NCBI GenBank assembly: GCA_902621165.1
Contig: CACNKX010000004.1
Coordinates: 1-64,000 of the forward strand
Direction of reading: 5' to 3'
Length of the DNA stretch: 64,000 nucleotides
From: an uncultured Alphaproteobacteria bacterium
GTDB taxonomy: Bacteria > Pseudomonadota > Alphaproteobacteria > HIMB59 > GCA-002718135
Each line of letters starts with the position of its first letter. The first letter of the stretch is position 1. A program made the position numbers and the translations under genes. Of the stretch, positions 40,508-49,562 are shown in pieces. Below the pieces are notes generated by a model, which saw nothing but the letters and a program-made list of their open reading frames with translations, did no database searches and was not told the DNA's origin.

Positions 40508-41848
40508 ATGCTAAAAAAAAACGATCTAATAGATTACTTTTATAAAGGAATCAAAAATAAGAATGATTTACGCATAGGAGTAGAACACGAGAAATTTGTA
40601 CTAAAAAAAGAAAGTTTACATCAATTATCTTATGAAGAACCCAAAGGTATAAAAGAAATTCTTCTAAAATTTGTAGATAAGGGATGGAAACCAAAGTATG
40701 ATGATAAACATACTACAATAATCGCCTTAGAAAGATTTGGTGAAAGTATAACTTTAGAACCTGGCGGTCAGATCGAATTATCTGGAGCACAATTAAAAAA
40801 TATCCATCAAACCTGTACTGAAACTAATAGACATTTAAAGGAATTAAAAGATATTGGTGAAGAATTTGGTTTTATATTATTAGGATTAGGCGTTGAGCCA
40901 AGTTTATCTCTTGATGATTTTCCTTGGATGCCAAAACAAAGATATTCCATAATGAAAAAATATATGCCCAAAGTCGGTACTCTTGGACATCATATGATGA
41001 AACGCACATGTACAAACCAAGTAAATTTGGATTATCATTCTGAAGAAGACATGACTACTAAGTATCGATTAATGTTAAATCTTGAAGGTATAGCAACTGC
41101 AATATTTGCTAATTCTCCTTTCGATCAAAAAGAAGTTTCCAAATATAAGAGTTTAAGATCTCATTTTTGGCATCACACAGACAAAGATAGAACAGGTTTA
41201 TTGCCATTTGTCTTTGATAAAGATTTTAATTTTGAAAAATATGTGGAGTATGCTCTTGATGTGCCAATGTATTTTGTCATCAGAGATCATAAATATATAG
41301 ATATGACCAACTATACTTTTAGAGATTTTATGGAAAATAATATTTCAAAAGAATTAAAAATTGAACCTAATATAGAAGATTGGATAAATCATTTATCAAC
41401 TTTATTTCCTCAAGTTAGATTAAAGCAATTCTTAGAAATTCGTTCTATGGACGCATGTTCATGGGATTTAATATGTTCTCAACCTGCTTTTTGGATTGGC
41501 ATTTTATATAATGATGAAGCGATTGATAAAACAAATGAAGTTGTTGAGGGTTGGACTCAAAATGATAGAAATTTAATAAATAGATTTGCTCCAGAGCATG
41601 GCTTAAAAACCAAATTTAAAAATGGCAATCTTTTGGATTTTGCACAAAAATTATTTGAAATTTCAAAATCAGGTTTAGAAAAAAGAAATATTCTAGTCAA
41701 CAATGGTAAATATAATGAAACATTTTATTTAAGAGATTTAGAAAAAAATCTATCAAATAGTTTTTCACCTGCTGATTTATTAATTAATAAATATAATGGT
41801 AAATGGAAAAAAAATATTACAAAAATATATGAGGAAGAAATTTTCTAA
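40508..41848 (+). CDS. gshA: Glutamate-cysteine ligase, plant/alphaproteobacterial type
   Basis: 446 residues. First step of glutathione synthesis: ATP-dependent joining of glutamate and cysteine. Motifs: RIGVEHEKFVL (residues 22-32), LEPGGQIELSGA near residue 86, and MKRTCTNQVNLDY near 166, all typical of the GCS2 class found in plants and Alphaproteobacteria rather than the enterobacterial GshA. It overlaps gshB by one base. Confidence 0.92.
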   Translation: MLKKNDLIDYFYKGIKNKNDLRIGVEHEKFVLKKESLHQLSYEEPKGIKEILLKFVDKGWKPKYDDKHTTIIALERFGESITLEPGGQIELSGAQLKNIHQTCTETNRHLKELKDIGEEFGFILLGLGVEPSLSLDDFPWMPKQRYSIMKKYMPKVGTLGHHMMKRTCTNQVNLDYHSEEDMTTKYRLMLNLEGIATAIFANSPFDQKEVSKYKSLRSHFWHHTDKDRTGLLPFVFDKDFNFEKYVEYALDVPMYFVIRDHKYIDMTNYTFRDFMENNISKELKIEPNIEDWINHLSTLFPQVRLKQFLEIRSMDACSWDLICSQPAFWIGILYNDEAIDKTNEVVEGWTQNDRNLINRFAPEHGLKTKFKNGNLLDFAQKLFEISKSGLEKRNILVNNGKYNETFYLRDLEKNLSNSFSPADLLINKYNGKWKKNITKIYEEEIF

Positions 41849-42786
41849 TGAAAAAAAGTATAGCAATCCAAATGGATCATATTGAAAAGATTGATTATGA
41901 ATTCGATACATCTTTTTTGATAGGTTATGAAGCGCAAGAAAGAGGTTATGATGTTTTTTATTACAATCCAAAAGACTTATTCATAAAAGAAAATTGTATT
42001 CAAGCATCTGGATATTATCTAGAGTTATTTTTAAATGAAAATAATTATTTTAATTTTAAATCTAAAAAAATAATTTCTAAATTAGAAGATTTTCAATTTA
42101 TCTTTTTAAGACAAGACCCTCCTTTTGATATGAATTATATCACATCTACATATATTTTGGATTTACTTCCATCCTCAACAATTGTTGTCAATGATCCAAC
42201 TGCAGTCAGAAATTCTACTGAAAAGTTATTTACATTTAATTTTAAAGAATTTATGCCACCTACTTTGGTGACAAAAGATTTAAAAATTATTGAAGAATTT
42301 TTAGATAAAGAAGAAGATATTATAACTAAACCACTATATGGTAATGGAGGAGAGGGCATACATAGATTTGATAAAAGTAATTTTAATTCTAACAAATTAG
42401 AAGAATATTTACACTTACCTATAATGGTCCAAAAATTTATTAATGAGATAAATGATGGGGACAGAAGAGTAGTTTTTTTCGATGGTGAATATTACGGTTC
42501 AGTTGCTAGAATACCTCAAGAAGACAATGTAAAGGCAAATTTCCATGCTGGTGGTAAGGCAGTTAAAACTGGCCTAGTTTATAGAGATAAAGAAATTATC
42601 GAAATTTTGGGACCCAAACTAAAAGAACATAATCTATTTTTTGTCGGAATTGATATAATTGGAAATTATCTAACAGAAATAAACGTAACTTCGCCTACAG
42701 GATTGAAGCAAATTAATGCATTAAATAATGTAAATTTAGAAAAAGATTTTTGGGATAAGCTTGAAGCAAAATATAAATTAGTTTAA
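41848..42786 (+). CDS. gshB: Glutathione synthetase
   Basis: 312 residues. Joins gamma-glutamylcysteine and glycine. GshB N-domain with FLRQDPPFDMNYITSTY (about residues 90-106), then the ATP-grasp domain with ITKPLYGNGGEGIHRF near residue 161, DGDRRVVFFDGEY, and the C-terminal INVTSPTGLKQIN. It directly follows gshA, making a compact glutathione operon. Confidence 0.94.
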   Translation: MKKSIAIQMDHIEKIDYEFDTSFLIGYEAQERGYDVFYYNPKDLFIKENCIQASGYYLELFLNENNYFNFKSKKIISKLEDFQFIFLRQDPPFDMNYITSTYILDLLPSSTIVVNDPTAVRNSTEKLFTFNFKEFMPPTLVTKDLKIIEEFLDKEEDIITKPLYGNGGEGIHRFDKSNFNSNKLEEYLHLPIMVQKFINEINDGDRRVVFFDGEYYGSVARIPQEDNVKANFHAGGKAVKTGLVYRDKEIIEILGPKLKEHNLFFVGIDIIGNYLTEINVTSPTGLKQINALNNVNLEKDFWDKLEAKYKLV

Positions 42787-42809
42787 TTACAATAATTAAA
42801 GGGAAATAT

Positions 42810-43376
42810 ATGCACGAAGATAGAATTTTAATTAACAAATTAAAAAATTTTGAAAATATTAATTCAAATTTTCTTACAATAACATTGATTTTAATTGGTT
42901 CAATTTTACTAGCGATTTCAGCAAAGGTTCAAGTACCATTTTGGCCAGTGCCAATGACAATGCAGACATTTGTCATTTTCTTGATAGGAATGACTTATAG
43001 TATTAGATTATCTTTTACGACAGTTGCATTTTACCTTTTTCAAGGAGCTATAGGACTTCCTGTATTTGCAGCAGGTGGAGGAATTGCTTATTTAGTTGGA
43101 CCAACAGCAGGATACCTTTATGGTATGTTATTTGCTTCTATCGTTATAAGTTATTTAGCAAATTTAGGTTTTAGCAAAACATATTTTAAGGCTGCGTTAT
43201 CTCTATTAATTGGTTCTGTTGTTATATTCTCATTTGGTATCATCTATCTTAGTTATATTATTGGTTTCGAAAAAGCATTAGCAGCTGGTCTTTTACCATT
43301 TATTCCTAGTGAGTTATTTAAAATAGCATTAGCAGTTGCTCTGATCCCGACTTTACATAAAATTATTACAAAATAA
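42810..43376 (+). CDS. bioY: Biotin transporter S-component BioY
   Basis: 188 residues, about six membrane spans. The motif AKVQVPFWPVPMTMQTFVI (residues 37-55) and the GGGIAYLVGPTAGYLYG loop near residue 88 identify BioY. It imports biotin alone or with an ECF module; no ecfAT genes are nearby. An AAGGGAAA site precedes the ATG. Presence of an importer with no bio genes in the window fits the biotin auxotrophy common in marine streamlined cells. Confidence 0.92.
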   Translation: MHEDRILINKLKNFENINSNFLTITLILIGSILLAISAKVQVPFWPVPMTMQTFVIFLIGMTYSIRLSFTTVAFYLFQGAIGLPVFAAGGGIAYLVGPTAGYLYGMLFASIVISYLANLGFSKTYFKAALSLLIGSVVIFSFGIIYLSYIIGFEKALAAGLLPFIPSELFKIALAVALIPTLHKIITK

Positions 43377-43382
43377 TAATTA

Positions 43383-44273
43383 ATGAAAATAGGTATTGAT
43401 GTAGGAGGTACCAAAACTGAAGGTATTCTTCTAAATCCAAATGGAACTGAAATAGATAGAAAAAGAATTAATACTGAAAAAAGTTATGATGGTACAATTA
43501 ACGGAATACTCTCCATTATAAATCATTTTGAAGAAAAACATGGTAAAGCAGAATCTGTAGGCATGGGAATGCCAGGAGCCATTTCAAACGATACAGCTTT
43601 AATTAAAAATGCTAATTCTATATGGTTAAATGGTAAACCATTTAAGCAAGATTTAGATAAAATTCTTAATAGGAATATTAATATAGAAAATGATGCTAAT
43701 TGTTTTACGCTCTCTGAAGCAGTAGATGGAGCAGGCAAGGGTCATCAAGTTGTTTTTGGAGTAATTATTGGAACAGGTGTTGGTGGTGGTATAAGTATTA
43801 ATCAAAAAGTTATAAGGGGTCGTAATAGTATAAGCGGAGAGTGGGGTCATATAGTACTGCCAGGTAGAACTGAAGAAGAAAAAAAATATGTAAAAAAATG
43901 TTATTGTGGCAAAAATGGATGTTTAGAAACATATATATCTGGCCCGGGATTTTCATCGGCTTATAATTTGCGCTTCAACAAAAATTATAACTCACACCAA
44001 ATATTAGAAGGCTTTCATAATAAAGAAGAAAATAGTATTTTTGCACTAAATCAATACATTGATCATTTAGCTAGAGGCTTATCTGTCGTATGTAATATCC
44101 TTGATCCAGATGTAATTGTTTTGGGTGGCGGCATGTCTAATATAGATTTTATTTATGAAAATATAAACGATACTCTAAAAAAATATGTTTTTACTGATAC
44201 GTTACAAACAAAAGTCGTTAAAAATGTTTATGGAGATTCAAGTGGTGTAAGAGGCGCTGCTTGGCTTTCTTAA
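43383..44273 (+). CDS. ROK-family sugar kinase
   Basis: 296 residues. ATP site DVGGTKTEG at residues 6-14, catalytic Asp104 in ENDANC, GTGVGGGIS near residue 131, GEWGH with zinc ligand H156, and zinc cysteines C173, C175, C180 in CYCGKNGC. This layout is that of bacterial fructokinase/mannokinase and N-acetylglucosamine kinase (Mak/NagK). The exact sugar cannot be read. It converges on the aldehyde dehydrogenase gene with a 4-base overlap. Confidence 0.85.
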   Translation: MKIGIDVGGTKTEGILLNPNGTEIDRKRINTEKSYDGTINGILSIINHFEEKHGKAESVGMGMPGAISNDTALIKNANSIWLNGKPFKQDLDKILNRNINIENDANCFTLSEAVDGAGKGHQVVFGVIIGTGVGGGISINQKVIRGRNSISGEWGHIVLPGRTEEEKKYVKKCYCGKNGCLETYISGPGFSSAYNLRFNKNYNSHQILEGFHNKEENSIFALNQYIDHLARGLSVVCNILDPDVIVLGGGMSNIDFIYENINDTLKKYVFTDTLQTKVVKNVYGDSSGVRGAAWLS

Positions 44274-45721
44274 ATACCGCCCATTGAAATATATTTTATA
44301 GTTAAATAGTCATCAAGGCCATATCGAGAACCTTCTCTTCCCATTCCCGATTCTTTTACACCTCCAAAAGGAACTTCTGCAATTGTTGGTAGTCCATTAT
44401 TAATAGATACAATTCCATATTCAAGTGCTTCAGCAACTCGCCAAATTCTTCCTATGTCTCTCGAATAGAAATATGAAGCTAATCCGTATGGTGTATCATT
44501 AGCCATTTTAATCACTTCATCGTCACTGGAAAATTTATACAGAGGAGCAACCGGTCCAAATGTTTCTTCAAAAGTTATTTTTGCCTTTGTAGATACATTA
44601 GAGAGAACAGTTGGTTGATAGAAATTCCCACCAAGTGAATGAACATCTCCACCAATCGCTATCTTAGCTCCTGTATTAACTGCGTCTTCTACATGATCTA
44701 TTACTTTTTCTAAAGAGGATTGATCAATTAAAGGACCAGATGTAATTCCATCTTCAAGTCCATTGCCCACTGTTATTTTACTGACTTCATTTGTAAATTT
44801 ACCTAGGAATTCATCATAAATATTTTCATGAACAAATATTCTATTTGAACAAATACATGTTTGACCACTATTTCTAAATTTACTTTGAAGTGCGCCAGCA
44901 ACAGCTTCATCCATATCTGCATCATCAAAAACAATGAAGGGTGCGTGACCACCAAGTTCCATAGAAACTTTTTTTACTGTTGAGGCACTTTGTTCTAAAA
45001 GTATTTTTCCTACCTCCGTAGATCCTGTAAAAGAAATTTTTCTTACAATTGGGTTACTTGTTAGCTCTTTACCAATTTCACTTGCCGACCCAGTTATTAC
45101 ATTAAATACACCATCTGGAAAACCTGCTTCTTTTGCAAGTACTGCTACAGCTAACGCTGAATAGGGTGTTTGACTTGCTGGTTTAACAACAGTAGTACAA
45201 CCAACTGCTAGAGCGGCTGCACATTTTCTTGTGATCATTGAATTTGGAAAATTCCATGGAGTTATTGCTCCAACAACACCAACAGGTTGTTTAATTATTA
45301 CAATTCTTTTTCCAGGTCTTGGATCAGGAACTATATCACCATATACTCTTTTTGCTTCTTCAGCATAGAATTCAATATATGAAGCACCCATTAGTATTTC
45401 ACCTTTTGCTTCAGCCAGAGGTTTACCTTGCTCAATAGTCATTATTTTAGCTAAATCATCTGCATTTTCTGTAATGAGTTCTCCCCATTTTTTAAGAATA
45501 ACTGATCTTTCTTTCGCAGTAGTTTCTTTCCAAGTTTGGAAAGCAGTATTTGCATCATCTATAGCTTTTTTAGTTTCTGAAACTGAGCATTTTGGGACAT
45601 TGCCAATAATTTCAAGAGAGGCTGGATTATTCACCTCAAGAGTCTCACCTGAAGAGCTATCAACCCATTCCCCATTTATGAAACATTTTTGTTTAAAGAG
45701 TGATTTGTTATTTAATTCCAT
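44270..45721 (-). CDS. gabD: NAD(P)-dependent succinate-semialdehyde-type dehydrogenase
   Basis: 483 residues, ALDH superfamily. Seen: TPWNFPNSMITRK with N157, cofactor loop FTGSTEVGK at 231-239, the general-base E255 in MELGGHAP, and catalytic C289 in SGQTCICSNR. Closest by motif to GabD succinate-semialdehyde dehydrogenases. Homologues called Ssd or DoeC sit in ectoine operons and oxidise aspartate semialdehyde, which fits the EutABC genes reading away from it on the other strand. Only 43 bases separate the two starts, so a shared divergent control region is likely. Confidence 0.88.
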   Translation of the reverse strand: MELNNKSLFKQKCFINGEWVDSSSGETLEVNNPASLEIIGNVPKCSVSETKKAIDDANTAFQTWKETTAKERSVILKKWGELITENADDLAKIMTIEQGKPLAEAKGEILMGASYIEFYAEEAKRVYGDIVPDPRPGKRIVIIKQPVGVVGAITPWNFPNSMITRKCAAALAVGCTTVVKPASQTPYSALAVAVLAKEAGFPDGVFNVITGSASEIGKELTSNPIVRKISFTGSTEVGKILLEQSASTVKKVSMELGGHAPFIVFDDADMDEAVAGALQSKFRNSGQTCICSNRIFVHENIYDEFLGKFTNEVSKITVGNGLEDGITSGPLIDQSSLEKVIDHVEDAVNTGAKIAIGGDVHSLGGNFYQPTVLSNVSTKAKITFEETFGPVAPLYKFSSDDEVIKMANDTPYGLASYFYSRDIGRIWRVAEALEYGIVSINNGLPTIAEVPFGGVKESGMGREGSRYGLDDYLTIKYISMGGI

Positions 45722-45764
45722 ATGTTTTAATTATAATGCATAGTTTTAAATTAAGGAAAATATA

Positions 45765-46868
45765 ATGACAATAGTTAATTCTTGGAATGAATGGGATCCA
45801 TTAAAGCATGTTATAGTTGGAGCAGTTGAAAATGCCAACATACCTCCAATGGAACCAGCCCTTGAACCGAAAATTAGCAAAGATAGTGGTATGGCAGGAT
45901 CTCACGGACCACGTTCAAAGGAGTCAATTGATAAAGCAAATATACAATTAGAAAACTTTGTTAAAATTTTAAATTCCCTAAATATAAAAGTTGATAGACC
46001 AACACCTATCGATTTTTCTCAGAGTATCGAGACACCCGATTGGTCTAATGACGGTATGTTTGGTTGTATGCCTCCTAGAGATGTTATTCTTACTGTAGGA
46101 AATGAAATGCTAGAGGCGCCCATGTCTTACAGATGTAGATGGTTTGAGTACCTTGCTTATAGACCACTACTTGAAAAATATTATTCAGAAGATAAAAATA
46201 TGAGATGGGAGTCGGCACCTAAACCAAGATTAACAAATCAATCTTATAAGTCTAATTATCTTCCTGAAGGTATAACAGAAGAAGAACGATATAAAAAAAT
46301 CGAAAATAGAGACATGATATTAACAGAAAAAGAACCACTTTTTGATGCAGCAGAAATTTTACGCTTTGGAAAAGATCTCTTTTATCATAACAATTTTACA
46401 TCAAATTTAAGCGGTTTAGATTGGTTAAGAAGACATTATCCAAATCATCGCGTACATCAAATTAATTTACCAGGTGATTTAATCCCAACTCACATTGATG
46501 CGTGTTTTACTCCTATTAAACCAGGAGTTATAATTATTAATCCGAATAGAAAAATATCATCAGAGCAAAGAAAAATTTTCGATGATAATAAATGGGAAAT
46601 TCATGAGGCAGCACCTTCCATTCATAATAGTCCACCACCTATGTGTTATTCATCAATCTGGTTATCAATGAACGTTTTGATAATTGATCCTAAAACTATA
46701 TGCGTCGAGGCAACGGAAGAAAAAATGATTAAACAAATGGAAAGTTTTGGATTGGAGGTTATTCCAGTTCCTTTTAGAGACGTTTATGCGTTTGGTGGTA
46801 GTTTACATTGTGCTACTACTGATGTTCATAGAGAAGGTGAGTGTGAGGATTATTTTCCAAATCAATAA
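45765..46868 (+). CDS. Glycine (inosamine-type) amidinotransferase family protein
   Basis: 367 residues; pentein fold. The catalytic set matches arginine:glycine amidinotransferase: D194 (FDAAEILRFGKD), H243 (THIDACF) and C349 (GSLHCATTDV). The D-H spacing (49) equals that of human AGAT as I recall its numbering (254/303/407), and R262 is at the spacing of its substrate-carboxylate Arg322. AGAT moves the amidino group of arginine to glycine, giving guanidinoacetate and ornithine; relatives act on inosamine phosphates or 4-aminobutyrate-like acceptors. It heads the eutABC run and overlaps eutA by one base. Which acceptor is used is unknown. Confidence 0.85.
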   Translation: MTIVNSWNEWDPLKHVIVGAVENANIPPMEPALEPKISKDSGMAGSHGPRSKESIDKANIQLENFVKILNSLNIKVDRPTPIDFSQSIETPDWSNDGMFGCMPPRDVILTVGNEMLEAPMSYRCRWFEYLAYRPLLEKYYSEDKNMRWESAPKPRLTNQSYKSNYLPEGITEEERYKKIENRDMILTEKEPLFDAAEILRFGKDLFYHNNFTSNLSGLDWLRRHYPNHRVHQINLPGDLIPTHIDACFTPIKPGVIIINPNRKISSEQRKIFDDNKWEIHEAAPSIHNSPPPMCYSSIWLSMNVLIIDPKTICVEATEEKMIKQMESFGLEVIPVPFRDVYAFGGSLHCATTDVHREGECEDYFPNQ

Positions 46869-47623
46869 TGGATAATTTTAATCAAAATAACGTTAAAGCT
46901 AATTTACATGATACAAACTTTTCTAGAATAGGTGTAATTACACTATCAACTGATTTTACTATTGAGCAAGATTTTAGAAAAATTTGCCATAATTTACCAG
47001 TTGATCTATTTTTTAATAGGATACCTTTTTTAAATCCTCTAACTCATGAAAATTATATGAGGATGGCTGATCATCTTACAGAAACAACAAACCAAATATT
47101 ACCCAATGAAAAAATAAAAGTTGTAGCGTATGGATGTACTTCGGGTACTATTGAAATTGGTGAAAAAAGAATAAGATCTGAAATTTTCAAAGCTAAACCT
47201 GATGCTTTAATTACGACACCTATTACAGCAGCTGTCAAAGCACTTAAATTGCTTAACCATAAAAAAATTGCTGTTCTTACTCCTTATCCAAAAGATGTTA
47301 ATGTTAAAGTTTACGAATATTTAATTGATAGTGGATTTGAAATTAAATCATTTAGTTCGTTTAATTTAAATTATGATTCGGAAATTGCCAAAGTTACTCA
47401 TGATAGTTTAATGCAAACAATTTCCTCAATTGATTTAACAGATGTTGATAGTATTTTTGTTTCTTGTACTGCATTAAAAGTAATTGATATTATTGAAACA
47501 TTAGAGTCAAAATTAAGCACAGATATCATTTCAAGTAATCAAGCTATTATTTGGGATTCATTAAGATTATCTAATATTAATCAAAAAATTAATGGTTTTG
47601 GTAATCTATTTAAATTACATTAA
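46868..47623 (+). CDS. eutA: EutA-like Asp/Glu racemase superfamily protein
   Basis: 251 residues. Two cysteines sit at the pseudo-symmetric positions used by this superfamily: C90 in AYGCTSGTIEIG and C200 in FVSCTALKVIDI. The family includes maleate isomerase, arylmalonate decarboxylase and EutA of hydroxyectoine utilisation. The assignment to EutA rests on the following eutB and eutC genes in canonical order. Its biochemical role in hydroxyectoine conversion to ectoine is genetically supported in other bacteria but mechanistically unsettled. It overlaps the amidinotransferase by one base. Confidence 0.78.
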   Translation: MDNFNQNNVKANLHDTNFSRIGVITLSTDFTIEQDFRKICHNLPVDLFFNRIPFLNPLTHENYMRMADHLTETTNQILPNEKIKVVAYGCTSGTIEIGEKRIRSEIFKAKPDALITTPITAAVKALKLLNHKKIAVLTPYPKDVNVKVYEYLIDSGFEIKSFSSFNLNYDSEIAKVTHDSLMQTISSIDLTDVDSIFVSCTALKVIDIIETLESKLSTDIISSNQAIIWDSLRLSNINQKINGFGNLFKLH

Positions 47624-47635
47624 ATAGGGTTTAAA

Positions 47636-48598
47636 TTGATTACACTTCAACAGATACAAGATGCACATAAGAAAATTTTACCTTATGTTAATTATACACC
47701 ATTAATTAATTCTAATTTCTTATCAAAAAATACTACAGTAAAACTAAAGTTAGAAAATTTTCAAATCACTGGTTCATTTAAGTTAAGAGGTGCGGTTAAT
47801 AAGCTTCTTTCTTTAAGTGAAGATGACAAAAGCAAAGGAGTCATCGCAGTTTCTACAGGCAATCATGGCAAAGGCGTTGCTTATGCTTCAAAGGTATTGG
47901 GTATTCAATCAACAATATATATGTCTTCAATGGTTCCTGAATATAGAAAAGAAGCTATTGAAAAATTAGGAGCAAAAGTAGAAATCATTGGAAAAAATAG
48001 TGATGAAGCTGATTTGTATGCTAAACAAATTGCGAAAGAAAAAAATATCCCATTAATTCACCCTTTTGATGATGAAGATATTATTGTAGGCCAAGGTACA
48101 GTTGGACTTGAAATGCTTTCTGAATTTCCTGAAGTTGATACAGTAATTATACCAACATCTGGTGGCGGTCTTATATCTGGAATAGCACAAGCAATCAAAC
48201 TTCAAAAACCTGACACAAAAATTATTGCCGTATCTATGGAAAGAGGCCCTTCAATGTATGAAAGTCTAAAAGAAGGTAAGCCTGTTGATGTAGAGGAAAC
48301 TGAAACTTTAGCTGATTGTTTAGGTGGTAGTATTGGTTTAGATAATAAATTTACATTTAATATTGTACAACAATACGTCGATGACTTTGTTTTAGTAAGT
48401 GAAGAAAAAATAGCTGAGGGAATTAGAATAAATTTTTTAGAACATAAAATTGTATCTGAAGGTGCTGCAGCAACAAGTGTAATGGTTGTTAAAGAAAAAT
48501 TAACATCGCACTTAGGAAAAAATATAATTTGTTTAATTTGTGGTGGAAATATTGACTCGGTACTATTTAATAAAGTTTTAAGCCATGCTCATCCTTAA
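47636..48598 (+). CDS. eutB: EutB-like threonine dehydratase-family PLP enzyme
   Basis: 320 residues from a TTG start preceded by ATAGGG. Fold-type II PLP enzyme: PLP lysine K49 in TGSFKLRGA, STGNHGKGVAYA near residue 79, and phosphate-cup TSGGGLISG near residue 179. Members include threonine/serine dehydratase and EutB, the proposed hydroxyectoine dehydratase. No regulatory ACT domain is present. The 3' end overlaps eutC by 14 bases. A generic threonine/serine dehydratase is the alternative, but context favours EutB. Confidence 0.82.
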   Translation: MITLQQIQDAHKKILPYVNYTPLINSNFLSKNTTVKLKLENFQITGSFKLRGAVNKLLSLSEDDKSKGVIAVSTGNHGKGVAYASKVLGIQSTIYMSSMVPEYRKEAIEKLGAKVEIIGKNSDEADLYAKQIAKEKNIPLIHPFDDEDIIVGQGTVGLEMLSEFPEVDTVIIPTSGGGLISGIAQAIKLQKPDTKIIAVSMERGPSMYESLKEGKPVDVEETETLADCLGGSIGLDNKFTFNIVQQYVDDFVLVSEEKIAEGIRINFLEHKIVSEGAAATSVMVVKEKLTSHLGKNIICLICGGNIDSVLFNKVLSHAHP

Positions 48599-49559
48599 TA
48601 AAAATGATATTATTCAACATGTAGATTTGAATAAAAATCTCATTCCAATAATAGAAGACGCATTTAATAGTTTATCAAAGGGATTGGTAATGATGCCGCC
48701 TATAATGAGAATTGATATTGAAAAATATCATGGTGAATCAGATGTTAAAGCTGCATACGTTGAAGGTCTTGATAGTTTTGCAATAAAAATTGCCTCAGGT
48801 TTTTTTGATAATCCAAAAATTGGTTTGCCATCTAGTAATGGACTGATGGTTTTATTAGATTCAAAGACTGGAGTTGTAAAATCTGTTTTATTAGATGAAG
48901 GTTATCTTACAGATACTAGAACAGCTATAGCAGGAGCAATAGCTACAAAATATTTATCAAATGAAAATGCGAATTCCGTTGGTATTGTTGGGGCTGGAAT
49001 TCAAGCCAAATTACAACTTCAAGCAATAATGTTAGTTAGAAAAATAAATAAAATTATAGTCTGGGCAAGAGATGAAATAAAAGCGAACCAATTTATAGAA
49101 AGTTTCAAAAATTCAGATATAGATTTGTATGTAGCTTCTTCTTGCAAAGAATTGGCAAGCTTATCTGAAATAATTGTTACGACGACTCCTAGTAAAAAAC
49201 CGCTTTTGGAATTTGATTGGATAAATAAAGGAACTCACATAACAGCAATGGGATCAGATGCAGAACAAAAAAATGAATTAGATCCTCATATGATAAAACA
49301 TTGCGATCAATATGTGCCAGACAATCAATTACAAACAAGTGTTTTGGGTGAATTACATCATGCTTTAAAACAAAATATAATTTCTTCCAAAGAAAAATTT
49401 AATGAACTTGGAGATATTATTAACGATCCAAGATTAGGAAGAAAAAATAAAGAAGATATAACGATATGTGATTTGACAGGAACTGGTGTACAAGATACTG
49501 CAATAGCAAGATTTACTTATAATCTTTGTAAAAAAAATAATTTAGGCATCAATATTTAA
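48585..49559 (+). CDS. eutC: EutC-like ornithine cyclodeaminase/mu-crystallin family protein
   Basis: 324 residues. A Rossmann motif GIVGAGIQAKLQLQAI near residue 136, a substrate-region MMPPIMRIDI at residues 36-45 and GTHITAMGSDAEQKNELD near residue 218 place it in the ornithine cyclodeaminase/mu-crystallin family. The GSDA-x-x-K-x-EL motif is conserved. In ectoine operons EutC is thought to reduce or rearrange the product of EutB. Ornithine cyclodeaminase itself is the alternative, and would be notable beside an ornithine-releasing amidinotransferase. Confidence 0.82.
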   Translation: MLILNKNDIIQHVDLNKNLIPIIEDAFNSLSKGLVMMPPIMRIDIEKYHGESDVKAAYVEGLDSFAIKIASGFFDNPKIGLPSSNGLMVLLDSKTGVVKSVLLDEGYLTDTRTAIAGAIATKYLSNENANSVGIVGAGIQAKLQLQAIMLVRKINKIIVWARDEIKANQFIESFKNSDIDLYVASSCKELASLSEIIVTTTPSKKPLLEFDWINKGTHITAMGSDAEQKNELDPHMIKHCDQYVPDNQLQTSVLGELHHALKQNIISSKEKFNELGDIINDPRLGRKNKEDITICDLTGTGVQDTAIARFTYNLCKKNNLGINI

Positions 49560-49562
49560 TTT

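Noticed and set aside
45474-45743. 89-residue plus-strand frame antisense to the start of gabD
   Set aside because: Shadow of the aldehyde dehydrogenase N-terminus; it also runs into the divergent promoter gap without a ribosome-binding site.
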